Assembly: GCF_904849725.1 (NCBI RefSeq)
Contig: NC_058518.1
Span: 212,238,741 to 212,302,740, forward strand
Direction of reading: 5' to 3'
DNA: 64,000 bases
Source: Hordeum vulgare subsp. vulgare
Lineage: Eukaryota; Streptophyta; Magnoliopsida; Poales; Poaceae
In this document: positions 33,833 through 45,500 of the stretch, piece after piece
How the letters are laid out: every line of letters starts with the position of its first letter
Numbering within the stretch: the first letter of the stretch is position 1
The notes under the pieces: generated by a model
What the model saw: the letters and a program-made list of their open reading frames with translations, nothing else
What the model was told of the DNA's origin: nothing
The model's database searches: none
Position numbers and translations under genes: made by a program

Positions 33833-36800
33833 CTAAGGACTAACGCCCGTGAAGACTTCACTTCTTGGCGGTTGAGGAAGAGCCGTGATGCTTCTTGGGA
33901 GTAGTCTTCTTCCTTGGACCGGTAGCAGTGTCGAGCTATTCTTCATCAGTTTCGCAGTGCGGAATGAAGAAAAGGAGCTGTCTTCAAGGTCTGGAACTGG
34001 AATGGGCCTGAACTTCTTCTTGGGAGGCCACGACCATTCAAAGTCTCGCTCAAAGTCCATTTCTTCAAGCTCAGTCTGAGTCTTCAGATGTGCAAGTGTA
34101 GCCAGGTGCGATCAAAAACCTCATGCAGATAATGATGGTTGAGCTACACAGAGTTCTGTGTTTCAGTGAGGGTTTTCACAATGGCGCCAAACTGGCGTTT
34201 GACCCACTTGTGATTGCGATCCACCTTCCGGTGAAGACTGAGGAGGAGCTCTCTTGTATTCATCACACGAGGAGGAACGGGGCTTGCCGGACGAGTCTTA
34301 GTATCATCCCATGAAGAATAAGCTTCTGGCTCTCTGAACTGGCCGTTAAGGGGCCTACTGCCTTCTTCAATCACTGATTTGCCTTTTCCTTCAATGGGCT
34401 CGAAAATCTTCTTGTTGACCCGGATAGGAGGCATGTAACCAACATGGTTTTGGAAATCAGCGTGGAAGTTGATGCCTGTCCTTGTCCTGATGAATCTCTT
34501 GATCCATGGGGCATATATTTTGTGATCAAAAGGACACATAGCATTGTTGGCTAAAGTCCTCAAGAAGAAATCATGGATGTTGATAGGAATACCATAAATG
34601 ATGTTGAAGAGGATATTCTTCATGAGGCCTACGACATATTCTTCATCATCATGGCCTTTGATCGGCGCGAGCGCACTGCAGAGGATTTTGTAAATAGATC
34701 TGGGTGTGTACTTGAGCTCGTGGACGAGGAAGGTTGTTCTCGGAGGTTTTCCTTCAGCCAAAGGCTTCATGAGGACTTCCATCATCCCATTGTGCAGCTC
34801 ACGCTCACCATAAAGTTTCACAGCCTCATCCGAGGGAATTGGTACAGGCAGTTCACGGAGGAGTTCAGTAGCAGGAGCCTTGTAGTGAGTGTTTTGTGTC
34901 ATCCAATCAAACACCCAAGTGTTAATGTCTTCAGGGTTGCCGGATAAGTGAAGAGTGGCATAGAACTGAAGAATTAGCTCGCTGTTCCAGTCAGAGATGT
35001 CAGAGCACATTGGTAGTAAACCAGCATCATGGAGTATACTAAGGACTGGCTCGAGGCACGGTATAGCTTCAAGTTCAACGTGAGGAATATGCATGTGCTG
35101 GAATATATTGTTTCGTCCACATAGCACAGAGGAATAGTAATTCATCTGTGTCCTAGTCCAAAAATTTAGATGCCTCATTTGAGGCTTGTCATAGGGGTTC
35201 TCTCCAATGAAGTACATGCGTTCTTCAAAGAAATTTTCCTTTTGAAACTTTGGACGCTTGGAGAATGGCTGACGCTGAACTGGCTGAAGATTTTGCTGAG
35301 GAACAGGAGGGGAGACAACAATGGTAGTCTCTGGGTTGAGCACGACGAATGCATTGTCTTGGTCAGGTGCATTTTTCTCAGCATTTTCCTCAGGGTGAGG
35401 AATTTCAGCAGCTGGTACTTCAGACTGAGGAGATGGTGTTGGCTAGGCGTCAGGCTGAGGGGCTTGCTCTAGCTGTGCATCAGGCTGAGGAATAGCTTCT
35501 TCTTGCTCAGTTGGAGGAGTTGGGTCAGCCTGTTCCTCATCTTGAGGATTTTTCTCAGAGCGTTGAATTTCATCGTCTTGAGGATTTTCATGTTGTTCTT
35601 CCTCAGCTGGCTTGGTGGCAGAGGCAGTTTCATCAGCTGGTGCAGCTGATCCTTGAGCAGTGTCTTTCTGAGGAATGAAGGGCTCAGGACTGTCGTCTAT
35701 ATGAATTTCTTCGTTAGTGTGTTCCTCAGAGGCGGCATCCTTCATTTCCTCATCTGCCTTTTTCGCTTGATTATCAATGATGACCATTTCATAAGACGGA
35801 GCGATATTTAAGGGCATAGGGTCCAGAGGAGCAGTTTCTTCAAGTTCTATGAGGCGCTTGGCCTCGGTTTCTTCTTCTGCTGAGGAGGCATTTCTCTTTT
35901 TGGCTTGCTTCTCAGCAGCCCTGGTTTTCTTCACGTCTGATGCAGATGGAGTTATCTTCTTCACCTTTGAAGCTTTTGGTGAAGGGGTTCTCTCGACAGA
36001 TTCTTCAGCTGGTATGGAGGAACTAGCTGGAACAGAGTCATCAGCTAGCTTTGATGAAGCAGCTGGGTCAGGGGCAGTCTCATCAGCTGCAACAAATTCA
36101 TCAGCTCGAGCTTCCATGATGATTTCTTCAATAGCCGGTACATCTGCACGGCTTTCTTGGTGTACTTCCTCTGCTTGAGGAGTTTCCTCATCATGAGGAG
36201 ATTCGTCTGTTGGCTCCTCAATCAAGGGCTGAGAAGTTGGTGCTGGGGGTGCAGCCTTCTTGTTGTAGTCATCAACAGCTTTAGTGGCCAGCTTGATGAA
36301 ATTGCTCTTGAGACTCTTACGATCTGACAGCTTGGAGTACTTGTCAGTCAATTTCTTCAGCTCTGCCTGTGTTGATACCAGTGCTTCAGGAGTCAAGTTG
36401 AGGAGATTCTGCTTGAGAAATTTCTCCTTTTTAAGCTTTGCAACTTTGGCCTGCTTGGCCTGCTGTTCTTTCCACTTGGCTTCATTGATGAAAGTGGCCA
36501 CCATGTGGCTAATGCCAGCGGAGAGTTTCAAATCATCAAGCGGAGTGTTTGGGTCCTCATACCATATGTTGATGTAGTCAAGGAGGACCTTGGGGTCCAT
36601 GGCCAGAGGAATGGCACTGCCTGATGCTTGAGCTACTCTTTCCTGCTTGTTTCTGATGATAGCTTGCAGGGTTTGATCATCATATTCATCACTGCCCTCT
36701 GATGAAGATGGGACGGTGATAATTTTGTTGGGGCTTGGCAGAGTTGCATGTTCAGCAGACACCTGAGTCTTCATAGGAGGTGGTGAAGACTTTGTCTCCG

Positions 36801-37614
36801 AGCTGGTTGCAGCTGGGAGTGAGGAGCTGGAGCTGGCGGTCATAGGCTTCATGACTTGCTTCTGTACTGGTTTCTCTTGAGGCTTTGGTGGTGGTGGTTT
36901 TGGTGCTGAGGGTTTTGGTGTTGATGGTTTTGGTGCTGAGGGTTTTGTAACTGATGCCTGAGCAGACTTCTTTTCAACCTTTTGAGCCCTTGTCTTTGAC
37001 GGCACAGACTGCATTTGAGGAATTTCTGAACCAGAGGTCTCAGCGGCAAAGGAAGTAGCAACAGCTGAGGGAGCAGCTGAGGATTCATTGAATTTCCTCA
37101 CTGCAGCTTCTGCCTGCTACTTGAGCTTAGCCAGATGCTTTTCCTTCTCATCTGGATAGTCATCAATGGTCTTGAGGGTTGAGGGATGTGCTACTTGATG
37201 ATCCTCAAGTGGGGCCCGTCTGCCAGGGGGCTTTAGAGGGAATTTCTTTCCATACTTGGCAATCACAAACCTGTATTCCTTCCATTCCTTCGCCCATCGG
37301 CGTTCTATCTTCTGCAGTCGTATCTTTCTCTTGGCCATTGTCTCATTTTCATCAGGTGTGCAATAGTCCAAGTAAATATCCTTAGGGATATCCACACGTG
37401 TGTTTTTCTCTAGTTTCTTTCCTCCCTTCTGTTTTCTGTCATCCTCCATTTTCTTCAGCTGAGTATTTTGCTGATGAGATTGAACTCTTGAGGATTCTGA
37501 TGAGACTTGAAGATTTTCTTCCAGAAACGCTGCAAATGAGTTAATGTGATGAGAACCGAGAGATTCATCAGCTGACATGTGTGTACCTGTGAACAGAGTA
37601 TAGTTGCGAGGCAT
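33833..37614 (-). pseudogene. Extra reading frame downstream of Copia pol, plant transposon-protein domain
   Basis: From ATG 37614 one frame runs to 34144 (1157 codons) apart from two TAG codons at 37117-37119 and 35443-35445. A frameshifted continuation reaches about 33833. Order: basic N-part (KKMEDDRKQKGGKKLEK), Pro/Lys repeats of the KPSAPKPSTPKP type, a Lys/Ala/Gln-rich probable coiled coil (KEQQAKQAKVAKLKKEKFLK), a long acidic Glu/Pro tract, then a folded-looking region at about 35270-34500. That region has FFEERMYFIGENPYDKP, MHIPHVELEAIPCLEPVL and WVFDWMTQNTHY, and matches my memory of the putative plant transposon protein domain (Pfam Transposase_32). The frame occupies the env position. 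Its function is unknown. It is broken in this copy. Confidence 0.65.
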
Positions 37615-37615
37615 T

Positions 37616-38215
37616 TGGAGAGGTCATATGCGTTCTCAGATTTGAAGAAATTGAAAAAGTTTGACAGTTGAGGAATATAACCAGTGGTTGAGGAATTTGC
37701 CTAAGCATACTGTTCTTGGGTTCCAGAGTTGTACAGATCCGAAAATTCGCACAATTGAGGTATCTCGTGGAAATCTAAGATTCTTAGTATAGTTCATCAA
37801 TGATGTGGTGATAGGCAGTGTTTGAGGAATCAAGTCCTTATCGATTCTTGAGGAAAAATAGATTTCACATAAAAGATGTAAAATTTGTAGATCTAACTTG
37901 CGGTAAAAATGGGATTTTATTTACCCTTGAAGGAGCACACGAAGAACACAGAGAAGTTGTGTAGAGAGGCTCTTCGGTCGCGTGTCCAATGCACCCTAAC
38001 CCAGCGACAAAGGACGTCTACGGCGGCGGCAGACGAAGATGGTCCGACTCCGGCGTGGTTCCGACGACGGAGAAGTCGAGGCAGCGAAGCTCTTCCTCAC
38101 CGGCGACGAGACTACCAGCGATGGCGCTAGGGTTCGGTGGTGTTTGCTATAGCAGGAGAACGATGGAGCGAAGAAGAGTTTGCCGAGGGGGATAAGGACA
38201 TATTTATAGACAGAC
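37616..38215 (-). promoter_or_regulatory. Internal promoter and leader upstream of the extra reading frame
   Basis: On minus, TCTATAAATATGTCC (about 38197-38211) is a strong TATA box. A GC-rich, gene-like leader with ACCCTAGCGCCATCGCTG and C/G-rich codon-like text follows. It ends at a splice-donor-like CTTCAAGGGTAAATAAAA near 37925. A T-rich interval then runs to the ATG at 37614, with acceptor-like CAG sequences. This resembles a plant 5' untranslated exon plus intron and is distinct from the A/T-rich, CTTCA-rich surroundings. It is separate from the LTR promoter. Confidence 0.5.
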
Positions 38216-38902
38216 AGTTATTGTTGGCACAAAGATTTCGGACCAAATAACCCCTGCCTCTACGTCTCCGCAGGCCACGTGTAGTTCCTGAACGAGGAGG
38301 TGGAGATAGTGGAGATCGCGGTTATCCGATCGTGGGAAGTGGGGTTCAGTTACTGTGCATTAAAGAAACAATTTTTGAAGATTTGAGGATTTTTGTTACA
38401 AAATCATCAGCTGACATGGACGCAGTGAGGATTTTGAACAAAGTTTCAAGTATAGCGCATATGAATAATTGAATAGACTGGATGAGTATAGCATAGAGGG
38501 AAAGTAGAGTCCGATCACATTCACTTAGCAGAAATATCAACTTGAAGAAATAGCTATAAGTGAATGTTGTTGAGGACTTGAAATCACAGTCTATCTAGTC
38601 AAATGAAAGTCATCAAGTGTGTTTGAAGATTTTGTGATGAATCGTCACAATGAAGAACAACTGTTTTGAAGAAAAACGCAATTTGAGGAAATGGAACATT
38701 TGAAGAAAATCAACCTGAGGAATTTCACATTGGGCGGTGGCGTGACCCACCATATAAGAATGTTGATTACAGACGCCGCGTACAATTGTCGTAGGGCCCT
38801 GAGAATGAGTGACATTCTTCATCAGTTGAAGAAAATTGATTCATCATGTGTTGCACATCTAAGTCATCAATTTTGCATAAGTGTTAGGATGTGTGCATGT
38901 TT

Positions 38903-39008
38903 TTACAAAACATTTGAAGATTCCAAGATATTTAGCTCACACCGCAACTTGCAAAACCTTTTCTCATCCAAGGGCTTAGTGAAGATATCTGTCAGTTGAC
39001 ACTTTCCA
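38903..39008 (-). pseudogene. C-terminal end of Copia pol (RNase H)
   Basis: The minus frame reads NKFLGKCQLTDIFTKPLDEK then RFCKLRCELNILESSNVL and a TAA at 38903-38905. The TDIFTKPLD..RF..LR.EL pattern is the hallmark of the Copia RNase H end (usually ADIFTKPL). Only about 38 residues survive before the truncation point. Confidence 0.85.
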
Positions 39009-39339
39009 AGGAATTTATTATTTGACAACAAAAAATAAATTCATTTTTTTATTTCGGGACTGGGCATCCCTAATACCTTTGCCTTAGTCTCATGCAATGA
39101 CAAGTGAATAGACACTCATTGTGAGAATAACACATCTAGCATGGAAAATATTGGCCACCCCTCACAGACTCGTGAACGGTAGACCACGCAAAAGAGAAAT
39201 TTATTTTGAAAATTAGAGATGGCACATGCAAATTTGCTTATAAGAGTATGCAAATACCGCATATAGGTAGGTATAGTGGACTCATATGGCAAAACTGGTT
39301 TCAAGGTTTTTGGATGCACAAGTAGTGGTATTGGGGTAT
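39009..39339. repeat. Unclassified Triticeae repeat fragment
   Basis: No gene is recognised. The wording (GCAATGACAAGTGAAT, ACATCTAGCATGG, ATAGGTAGGTATAGTGGACTC) is that of a high-copy Triticeae repeat, but I cannot place it in a class. It abuts both the truncated Copia and a truncated LTR. Confidence 0.4.
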
Positions 39340-39711
39340 TTATATGGCAAGAGGCGGTGCAGGAGGCCAACGAGGAGGACACAACAAAGCGGGGCACGCC
39401 TGGGCCCCCAGGTGCACCCTGGTGGGTTGTGCTCCGATCGGAGCTCCCGTGAGGTGCGTTACTCGCCCACTGGATGTCTTGTGACCCAAAAAATCCACAA
39501 AAAGTTTTGCTGCGTTTGGACTCCTTTTGGTATTGATTTCCTGCGATGTAAAAAACATGCAAAAAACAACAACTGGCACTGGGCACTATGTCAATAGGTT
39601 AGTACCAAAAAAATGATATAAAATAACTATAAAATGATTTTAAAACATCCAAGAATGATAATGTAACAGCATGGAACAATCAAAAATTATAGATACGTTG
39701 GAAACATATCA
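39340..39711 (-). mobile_element. 5' part of a TGATACGTCTCC-type Gypsy LTR, minus
   Basis: Read on minus from 39711: TGATATGTTTCCAACGTATC, then the usual ATAATTTTTGATTGTTCC line. The body runs to a TATA box (CCATATAAATACCCC, about 39331-39345), where similarity to this LTR type stops. It is a truncated copy of the U3 region only. Confidence 0.75.
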
Positions 39712-41398
39712 GGCAACAAATCACAAGATGGATTATGGTTTCACACCATGTAATGGCTCGAACCTACGTAGCTCATGTGTCCATGTTGTTCCGGTGAGGA
39801 GGGGTGAGCTCACCGTCAACTTTGATGTGTTTGTCATCGTGATGCAAGTCTCAAGAAAAGCCCCCAATGTTGGAACCTCGTTCTTGGACGCAGATTCTAG
39901 ACTATGACAAAGTGCCGGCTCATGAGATCCTTCACGGCCCGCCTCTGCTACTCCTTCAGTCTAGGAGTCTTCTCCCACCCACTAAATTGAATCAAGAGCT
40001 TAAAACACCATGTATTTCTTGATCAAATTTGAAGTGTTGGCATTCGTGGTGAAACTTTGCTTACATGGAGGAATTAGCTCCACGGGGGTTGGCTTGGGCA
40101 GATCCATGCGTTTCCCCTCTTCAGAATAACCTTCTTCAAATTTAGTCAAATCCAACTCTCCTGCATTCTTTGTCTCTACTACCCTGATCTCTTTCACACA
40201 ATTTAGATAATCTTTTTCAGTGAAGGGTGTATTGTCTACATTGAACACAGGGAACCCGGCTGGCAGAAGAGCCGGATCCATTTCCAGTTGAAAAGCCTTT
40301 GCTCGCGTCAACGAAGACATCACCCCTTGTCAGCAATTACTTTCTTTAACAGTTTAATCCACTCTGGAATAGTGGAGAGGTCGTCAAGCATTACCGTAAT
40401 ATACTAAGGTGGCACGTTGGTATTTTTTATCGCGATCATATACCTATCGCCACCTACATAGAGTTGATCATATATTTTAGAGAACCTTCATCTTCAAAAG
40501 AGGGAGCTCCACAACATTATGATTCTTTTTGCCTGTTAACAATACAAATTAGCAACCCGACTAAAATATATATACAGAATAATTTGGCGACTCAAAACTG
40601 GGAAGAAACCGATTCTTACCAAAGATGGTTTTGCACTTGTCAGTTAGGTGACCTTTCAGTATTTACAATTCTTGTGTCACCGGATTGAGTTTTGACTCGG
40701 CCTCCTCCGTGCATTTTAGTAGGGCAGTTGTTTCTTCATTGAAGGTAGATTTAGTTTTGTCAAGTGTGCTTGTGCAAACCATAAGAGACTTTTACTAGTG
40801 CAGAAATGGCTAGCCACAAATCTTGTTCGTGGCATGCCATTTCTCACCAACGCCAACACTAATATATTCAAATAGTGATGGCGTTGTATAAATTTGTACG
40901 TTATAGCTAATCACATCCTGGTGGCAACTTCAGCCGAACACCATTTGTATGAGGACTCCCTCGCCCTCTCCTTGTGTAAATTATTATTGGTGTGACCAAT
41001 GTTCCTACGCGAGTACTATGGACTGTACTTGTGTCGTATGCCATATGTATATTTTGTGGGGTCCGCAAATATTCTGGTGGCATTCCTAAATGTAGACCAC
41101 CATAACTATTTGCATTTCTCTCTCTCTATATATATCTATCCCCTGGTTAATTATATAGTAGGTCTCTTCACAGTAATGTCATATATGTGTGTATACATGA
41201 CAAACCGGCATCCTCTTCCTTCGATCCATTGAGTAGTCCTAGTAGGCTCTATATCGATTATTTGCTTTTGTGTATAATATCCTCAAGATATGCAATGCCC
41301 AATATATTTTCGAGATAAATATTCTAGCAAATGCATATGTGTTGTAATATGTAGAAATTATTTTCACCATTTTTTGTAGGCACTATGGAAGTATACGA

Positions 41399-41401
<3 letters not shown>
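39712..41401. other. Mixed region with one short minus frame and a possible CACTA-like end
   Basis: Apart from the 40000-40323 frame I see no gene. Around 40783-40800 a TTTTACTAGTG sequence resembles a CACTA terminus in the outward direction. Its partner and a 3-bp duplication were not found. The rest is A/T-rich with no clear structure. Confidence 0.3.
40000..40323 (-). CDS. Short unidentified reading frame, 107 aa
   Basis: The minus frame starts MMSSLTRAKAFQLEMDPALL and contains PAGFPVFNVDNTPFTEKDYL. It ends near a Lys-rich IKKYMVF. The residue usage looks protein-like, and the frame is flanked by splice-site-like sequences, so it may be one exon of a longer transposon gene, possibly of a CACTA element. 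I do not recognise a family. Confidence 0.3.
   Translation of the reverse strand: MMSSLTRAKAFQLEMDPALLPAGFPVFNVDNTPFTEKDYLNCVKEIRVVETKNAGELDLTKFEEGYSEEGKRMDLPKPTPVELIPPCKQSFTTNANTSNLIKKYMVF

Positions 41402-41444
<43 letters not shown>
41402..41444. repeat. (TA)n microsatellite
   Basis: About 21 uninterrupted TA dinucleotides lie directly before the left part of the MULE-like region. Confidence 0.95.
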
Positions 41445-41448
<4 letters not shown>

Positions 41449-41519
41449 GGGTCTATTCTTATAACATCCCTTAAGACCTTATTCTGCTAACACCCACGCT
41501 TATTCTGCAAACCACCACC

Positions 41520-41930
41520 AGATCGCCGCCGCCCCTCCCCTCCCTGCCTTCTATCACGACAGCGGCCTGGGAGCGTCGCCGCCCCTCCCTCCACGCCTTC
41601 TGGCGCGACGGCGGGCTCGGGGCACCGACGCCCCGCCCCTCCCCGCCTTCTTCCATGCCAGTAGCCTGGCAGCCCCGACGCCCCTCCCCTCCCTGCCTTC
41701 ATCTGCGACAACAGCGTGGGAGCTTCTCCACCCTCCCCTCCCGACATCATTCTGCGCCGACGGCATGGTGCGATGCCGCCCCTCCCCTCCTGGCCTTCTC
41801 CCGTAGCGATGGCCTATGGACGCAGTCGCCCGTCCCCTTCCGGTTTTCTCCCGTGGCGGCGGCCTTCCCCCGATTGCAAATTTCCCCTCTTCCATGTCAG
41901 CAGCTCGGTGGCGCCGCCGCCAATCTCCTC
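41520..41930. repeat. Degenerate GC-rich minisatellite, ~57-bp unit
   Basis: About seven degenerate units contain CGCCGCCCCTCCCCTCC, then TGCCTTCT and a CGACGGC-like word. The overlapping Arg/Gly-rich (minus) and Pro/Ser-rich (plus) frames are consequences of the repeat. It lies between the left end of the MULE and its first coding exon. Confidence 0.75.
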
Positions 41931-42539
41931 CGGGCCTTCTTTGACGGTGTTGAGCCCTGCGTCTCCAATTACCTGTCCTTCATCAGATGTGGATTGGTGC
42001 TGCCTCGACATAGCACCAATTTGAGAAAGGAGGACTGTGCCCAAGGTTCCTTCATCCATACCAACTTCTTGGGTAAAGGCTACAACGACCTACAATGCAA
42101 ATCCTCCGTCTCCACTCACCTTGAGCAACGTCCAAAACATTCATGAATTCCTGAAGGGAAACATGAATACACAGTTGAACACAAGAGTGCTGCAAACGAA
42201 TGTGAGGGGAACTTCCTCCTACAAATGCAAGAAAGCACTGCAACACAAGGTAAGCACTATACTTCTTCACGTATCTCGGTATACTTATTCTAGACAAAGT
42301 AGTTGATACAGTCCAGTACATCGACAAAAACGAAGCAGTGCGGTTACTTCTCCTCACCATAATAAAAATTTCAGTGTAGTTGCTCGATTATGTAGTACGG
42401 TTGTATATGTTCACTATGGAAAATGACACAGTGCAATTACTTTAGTTCACCCTGCTCGATGATGCAATCCGTGTGCATTAGTTTGCAGTGCCCTCTTAAA
42501 GAAAATGCAGTTCGTATTATTCAGTTTGCTTTACCTGAC

Positions 42540-45500
42540 TATGCAGCTCGGCCATTTTGTGCAGGAAATGACGTTCACAACAAACAAAATGCCGCACTTA
42601 ATTGACAACCCAGGAACCATTAACTTTCTGAAGAGTCAAGATTTTTCCACAAGAGACACTAGCTGGATTACCCCTGAGATACCTCGAGGGTTCTTCAGGA
42701 CAACAAACAAGGTGAAATACTCTCCAGAAGAAGATTTCTTCCAGGAGCAAGAGGTAGTCAAAGATGGCAACAATGTCACCATCATTTAGCAGGGCGCTCA
42801 CCAACATAATGATGAAGATGATGACGAAGAAGATGAGCGAATAACAGTTCTCAACCCATAGTACAAGCACGAGTTCACTATATTTGGACAACATGTCTGA
42901 ACAGACAACAATGATGTTGTTGACCATGATGTTGCAGAACATGATGATTATGATGATGTGCCGCCGCTCCAGCAATTTCAAACGAATCATTGATACACCA
43001 CCACAACACTAGATTACCACCGTGTCCACCTGCTGCACCACAAAATAAAGCTCAGCATGCACCTATTGCACGACCAAAAAGAGCTCAGCGTGCACCTGCT
43101 GCATCGAGAAACATAGGTATGAATGCACCTGCTGCAAGAAGTGCAACACTACAACCACCAAGGGTGCCTCGATCAGAAGTCAACGGCAGGTACAAGTCCT
43201 CCTCACTACTGCCACCACGAGATACTAAACTACACAGATCTTCTATAACCCCACCATGTCCAATACAACCCGACGAGCTGCCAACGCCATCGGATGAATG
43301 ACATTACACACATGTAAGTTCATGTCCTAAAAAAATATTATTTGCAGTCCATTGAGATAACATTGCACTACACACTGACATTTAATGTGAAGTTTGCCCT
43401 AACATCTAATATAGTCGAATCTTCTAAAAACTTAGTAACATTGCAATGCTTTCTTAACTCGTATGCAGTCCTCGTATTTTAACAAAACAATGCACATTAT
43501 CTCATAGAGAATTTCAATTGATGCAGAGTGTGGCAGATTATGACCAGAAACATGAGAAGACATCCAAAGGGATTGGCTGCAAGGCAAGAATTAGAGTCGG
43601 AAATAGGAAGAATGTGACTTTTGGGATAGAAATGGTTGAGGTCAACGAAAATCACAAGATGCTAGAAAACTGAGGGATCCTTTTGCACATGCACTCACAC
43701 AAATGAGACGATCCTTTCATTGACTAGTTGGTGAAGGACATGTAACTGGACAACCACACACACGCACAAAATGATAGCAATGTTGTCGCATATCTCCAGT
43801 GGTGTGTAATTCATGGGACATACTAGTCGTGACTGTTTCAACAAGTTAGCATAACACAGAGCATATCGCTTGAGAATTCTATGGGTAATTATTTCCTGTT
43901 TTATAAGATGAGTTTGCATTGCCTTTGAAATGTAGGAAACGGAAGTTTGGTAGAGAAGAGTCTCAAGATGACGTCAAGCAACTTATGGATTTCTTTGAGA
44001 AGATGAAGAAGATCAACCCAGAATTGTCCTATGATTACGGGTGTATGCCAATAATCGTGTAAGAAACATCTTTTGGGCCAACACAAGTTGTCGAGGATCA
44101 TACGAAGATTTCGGAGACTGCATTACATTTGGAACAACATATAAAACTAACAAATTCCACATGCCGCTGGGAGTCTTCGTGGTAGTAAACCATCATCTAC
44201 AGAGCAACATATTCGTTGTCGCCGTTATGCAAGAAGAAACAATACCGTTGTTTGAGTGGGTTTTCAAAACATTCTTGAGGTGTATTAACTACAAGCCATC
44301 AATTTGCATGCTCACAGGTACAAATACAACACCTATATACTTAAGTTTCTTTAGGACACTTATATTTCTTCCGTCTTTCTTACACATAAACTAATTAATA
44401 AAAGTACAATACTTGTGCCTCTCACACCAATGTTCTTGGATGGCGGAAGCATTAAAAACTAGCTTCCCAGATACATTGCATAAGTTGTGTCGGTCGCACA
44501 TTCTGAAGAAGTACAAAGACCACCTCGCTTTGTTGTATAAGTCGCACGATAAAATCAAGGATGAACTCACTATGGTGCTAAACCACCCACTAATGTCGTC
44601 AGAATTTGAATGGTCATGGACGGACCTCATGTGGAAATACAACTTGCAAAACGACAAAGTGATGAATTCGCTCTAGGATGACATGCACGAGTGGATCTCA
44701 GCTTACTACAAGGAAATTTTGTATGCTCGGATGACTTCCACGCAAAGAAACGAAAACATGAATCGTATATTGGAAAAAAAACTTCGTCAAAGAGAATCAT
44801 GATCTCCATCTGTTTTCTCAACAGGTCGACAAGTGCATTTACCCGAGGAAGGCCGTCGAGAACGTAGAGACAGTTGCAACTGAGGTAAAATAAAATGTCC
44901 ACAAAAACTGCTAAATTACTATAAAAACAAACAATATATTAAGTTCTCCCATTCGTAAAACTTAATTGCTGATCATGCAGTCCGAGGTAAAGACAACAAC
45001 CAAGTTTGGGTTCGAAGTTCAGCTGTCGAAAGTATACACAAGGGTAGTTTTTGCATATTTAAAAGAAACACTCTATCGCAGCACTACATTCAGAGCAAAA
45101 CAATGCACTTAGAACCCAAAAAATTACCACCTACACCACTACAATAGATCGGATGCATTTGATTGGGCAAGGCATGAATGCCATGTGGTCACCGACGAAA
45201 AGGACGGTGTCCATGAATGTGAATGCAAACTCTAGACACACACAAGTGTGGCTCGCTAGCACAAAAAATCTTAATTTCTAAAAGTTATGCATGAAGCTCA
45301 CTTACTAAAATTTAAAACCAAAAGTGAAGTTCACTTCCTCAAAATGAACAAATAACAAAAAAATCTATGTTTATTAATTTCAGGCAGTTCACTTACAAAA
45401 CAAAGAAACATGTGTTGTTTGTAGGGCTCCTTTGCGTACATGTGCTATGCATGCTCCATCACCTGAGTGTAGACAAGATTCTTGAGGTGTAAATCATGAA

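Larger units (their letters stand above)
33335..39008 (-). mobile_element. Internal domain of the Copia element, 5' part missing
   Basis: Order on minus: end of pol (39008-38903), about 0.7 kb with a promoter-like block, the long extra reading frame (37614 to about 33860), then polypurine tract and 3' LTR. Gag, protease, integrase and most of reverse transcriptase are absent; the sequence changes at about 39009 to unrelated A/T-rich DNA. A large frame between pol and the 3' LTR is the arrangement of Sireviruses/Maximus-type Copia elements, which carry an env-position gene. Confidence 0.7.

Noticed and set aside
35443..37119. Programmed stop-codon read-through of TAG (first stop followed by CAG) in the Copia extra frame
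   Set aside because: Only part of the known leaky context is present, and the second stop breaks a repeated QPDAQ pattern, so CAG-to-TAG mutation is the simpler explanation.
40783..40800. Right terminus of the CACTA element that starts at 30572
   Set aside because: TTTTACTAGTG resembles a CACTA end, but the subterminal repeats differ from those at 30.6 kb and no AAT duplication follows.
41655..42146. 163-residue plus-strand protein
   Set aside because: Most of it is translated minisatellite; three overlapping frames of similar length exist over the same repeat.
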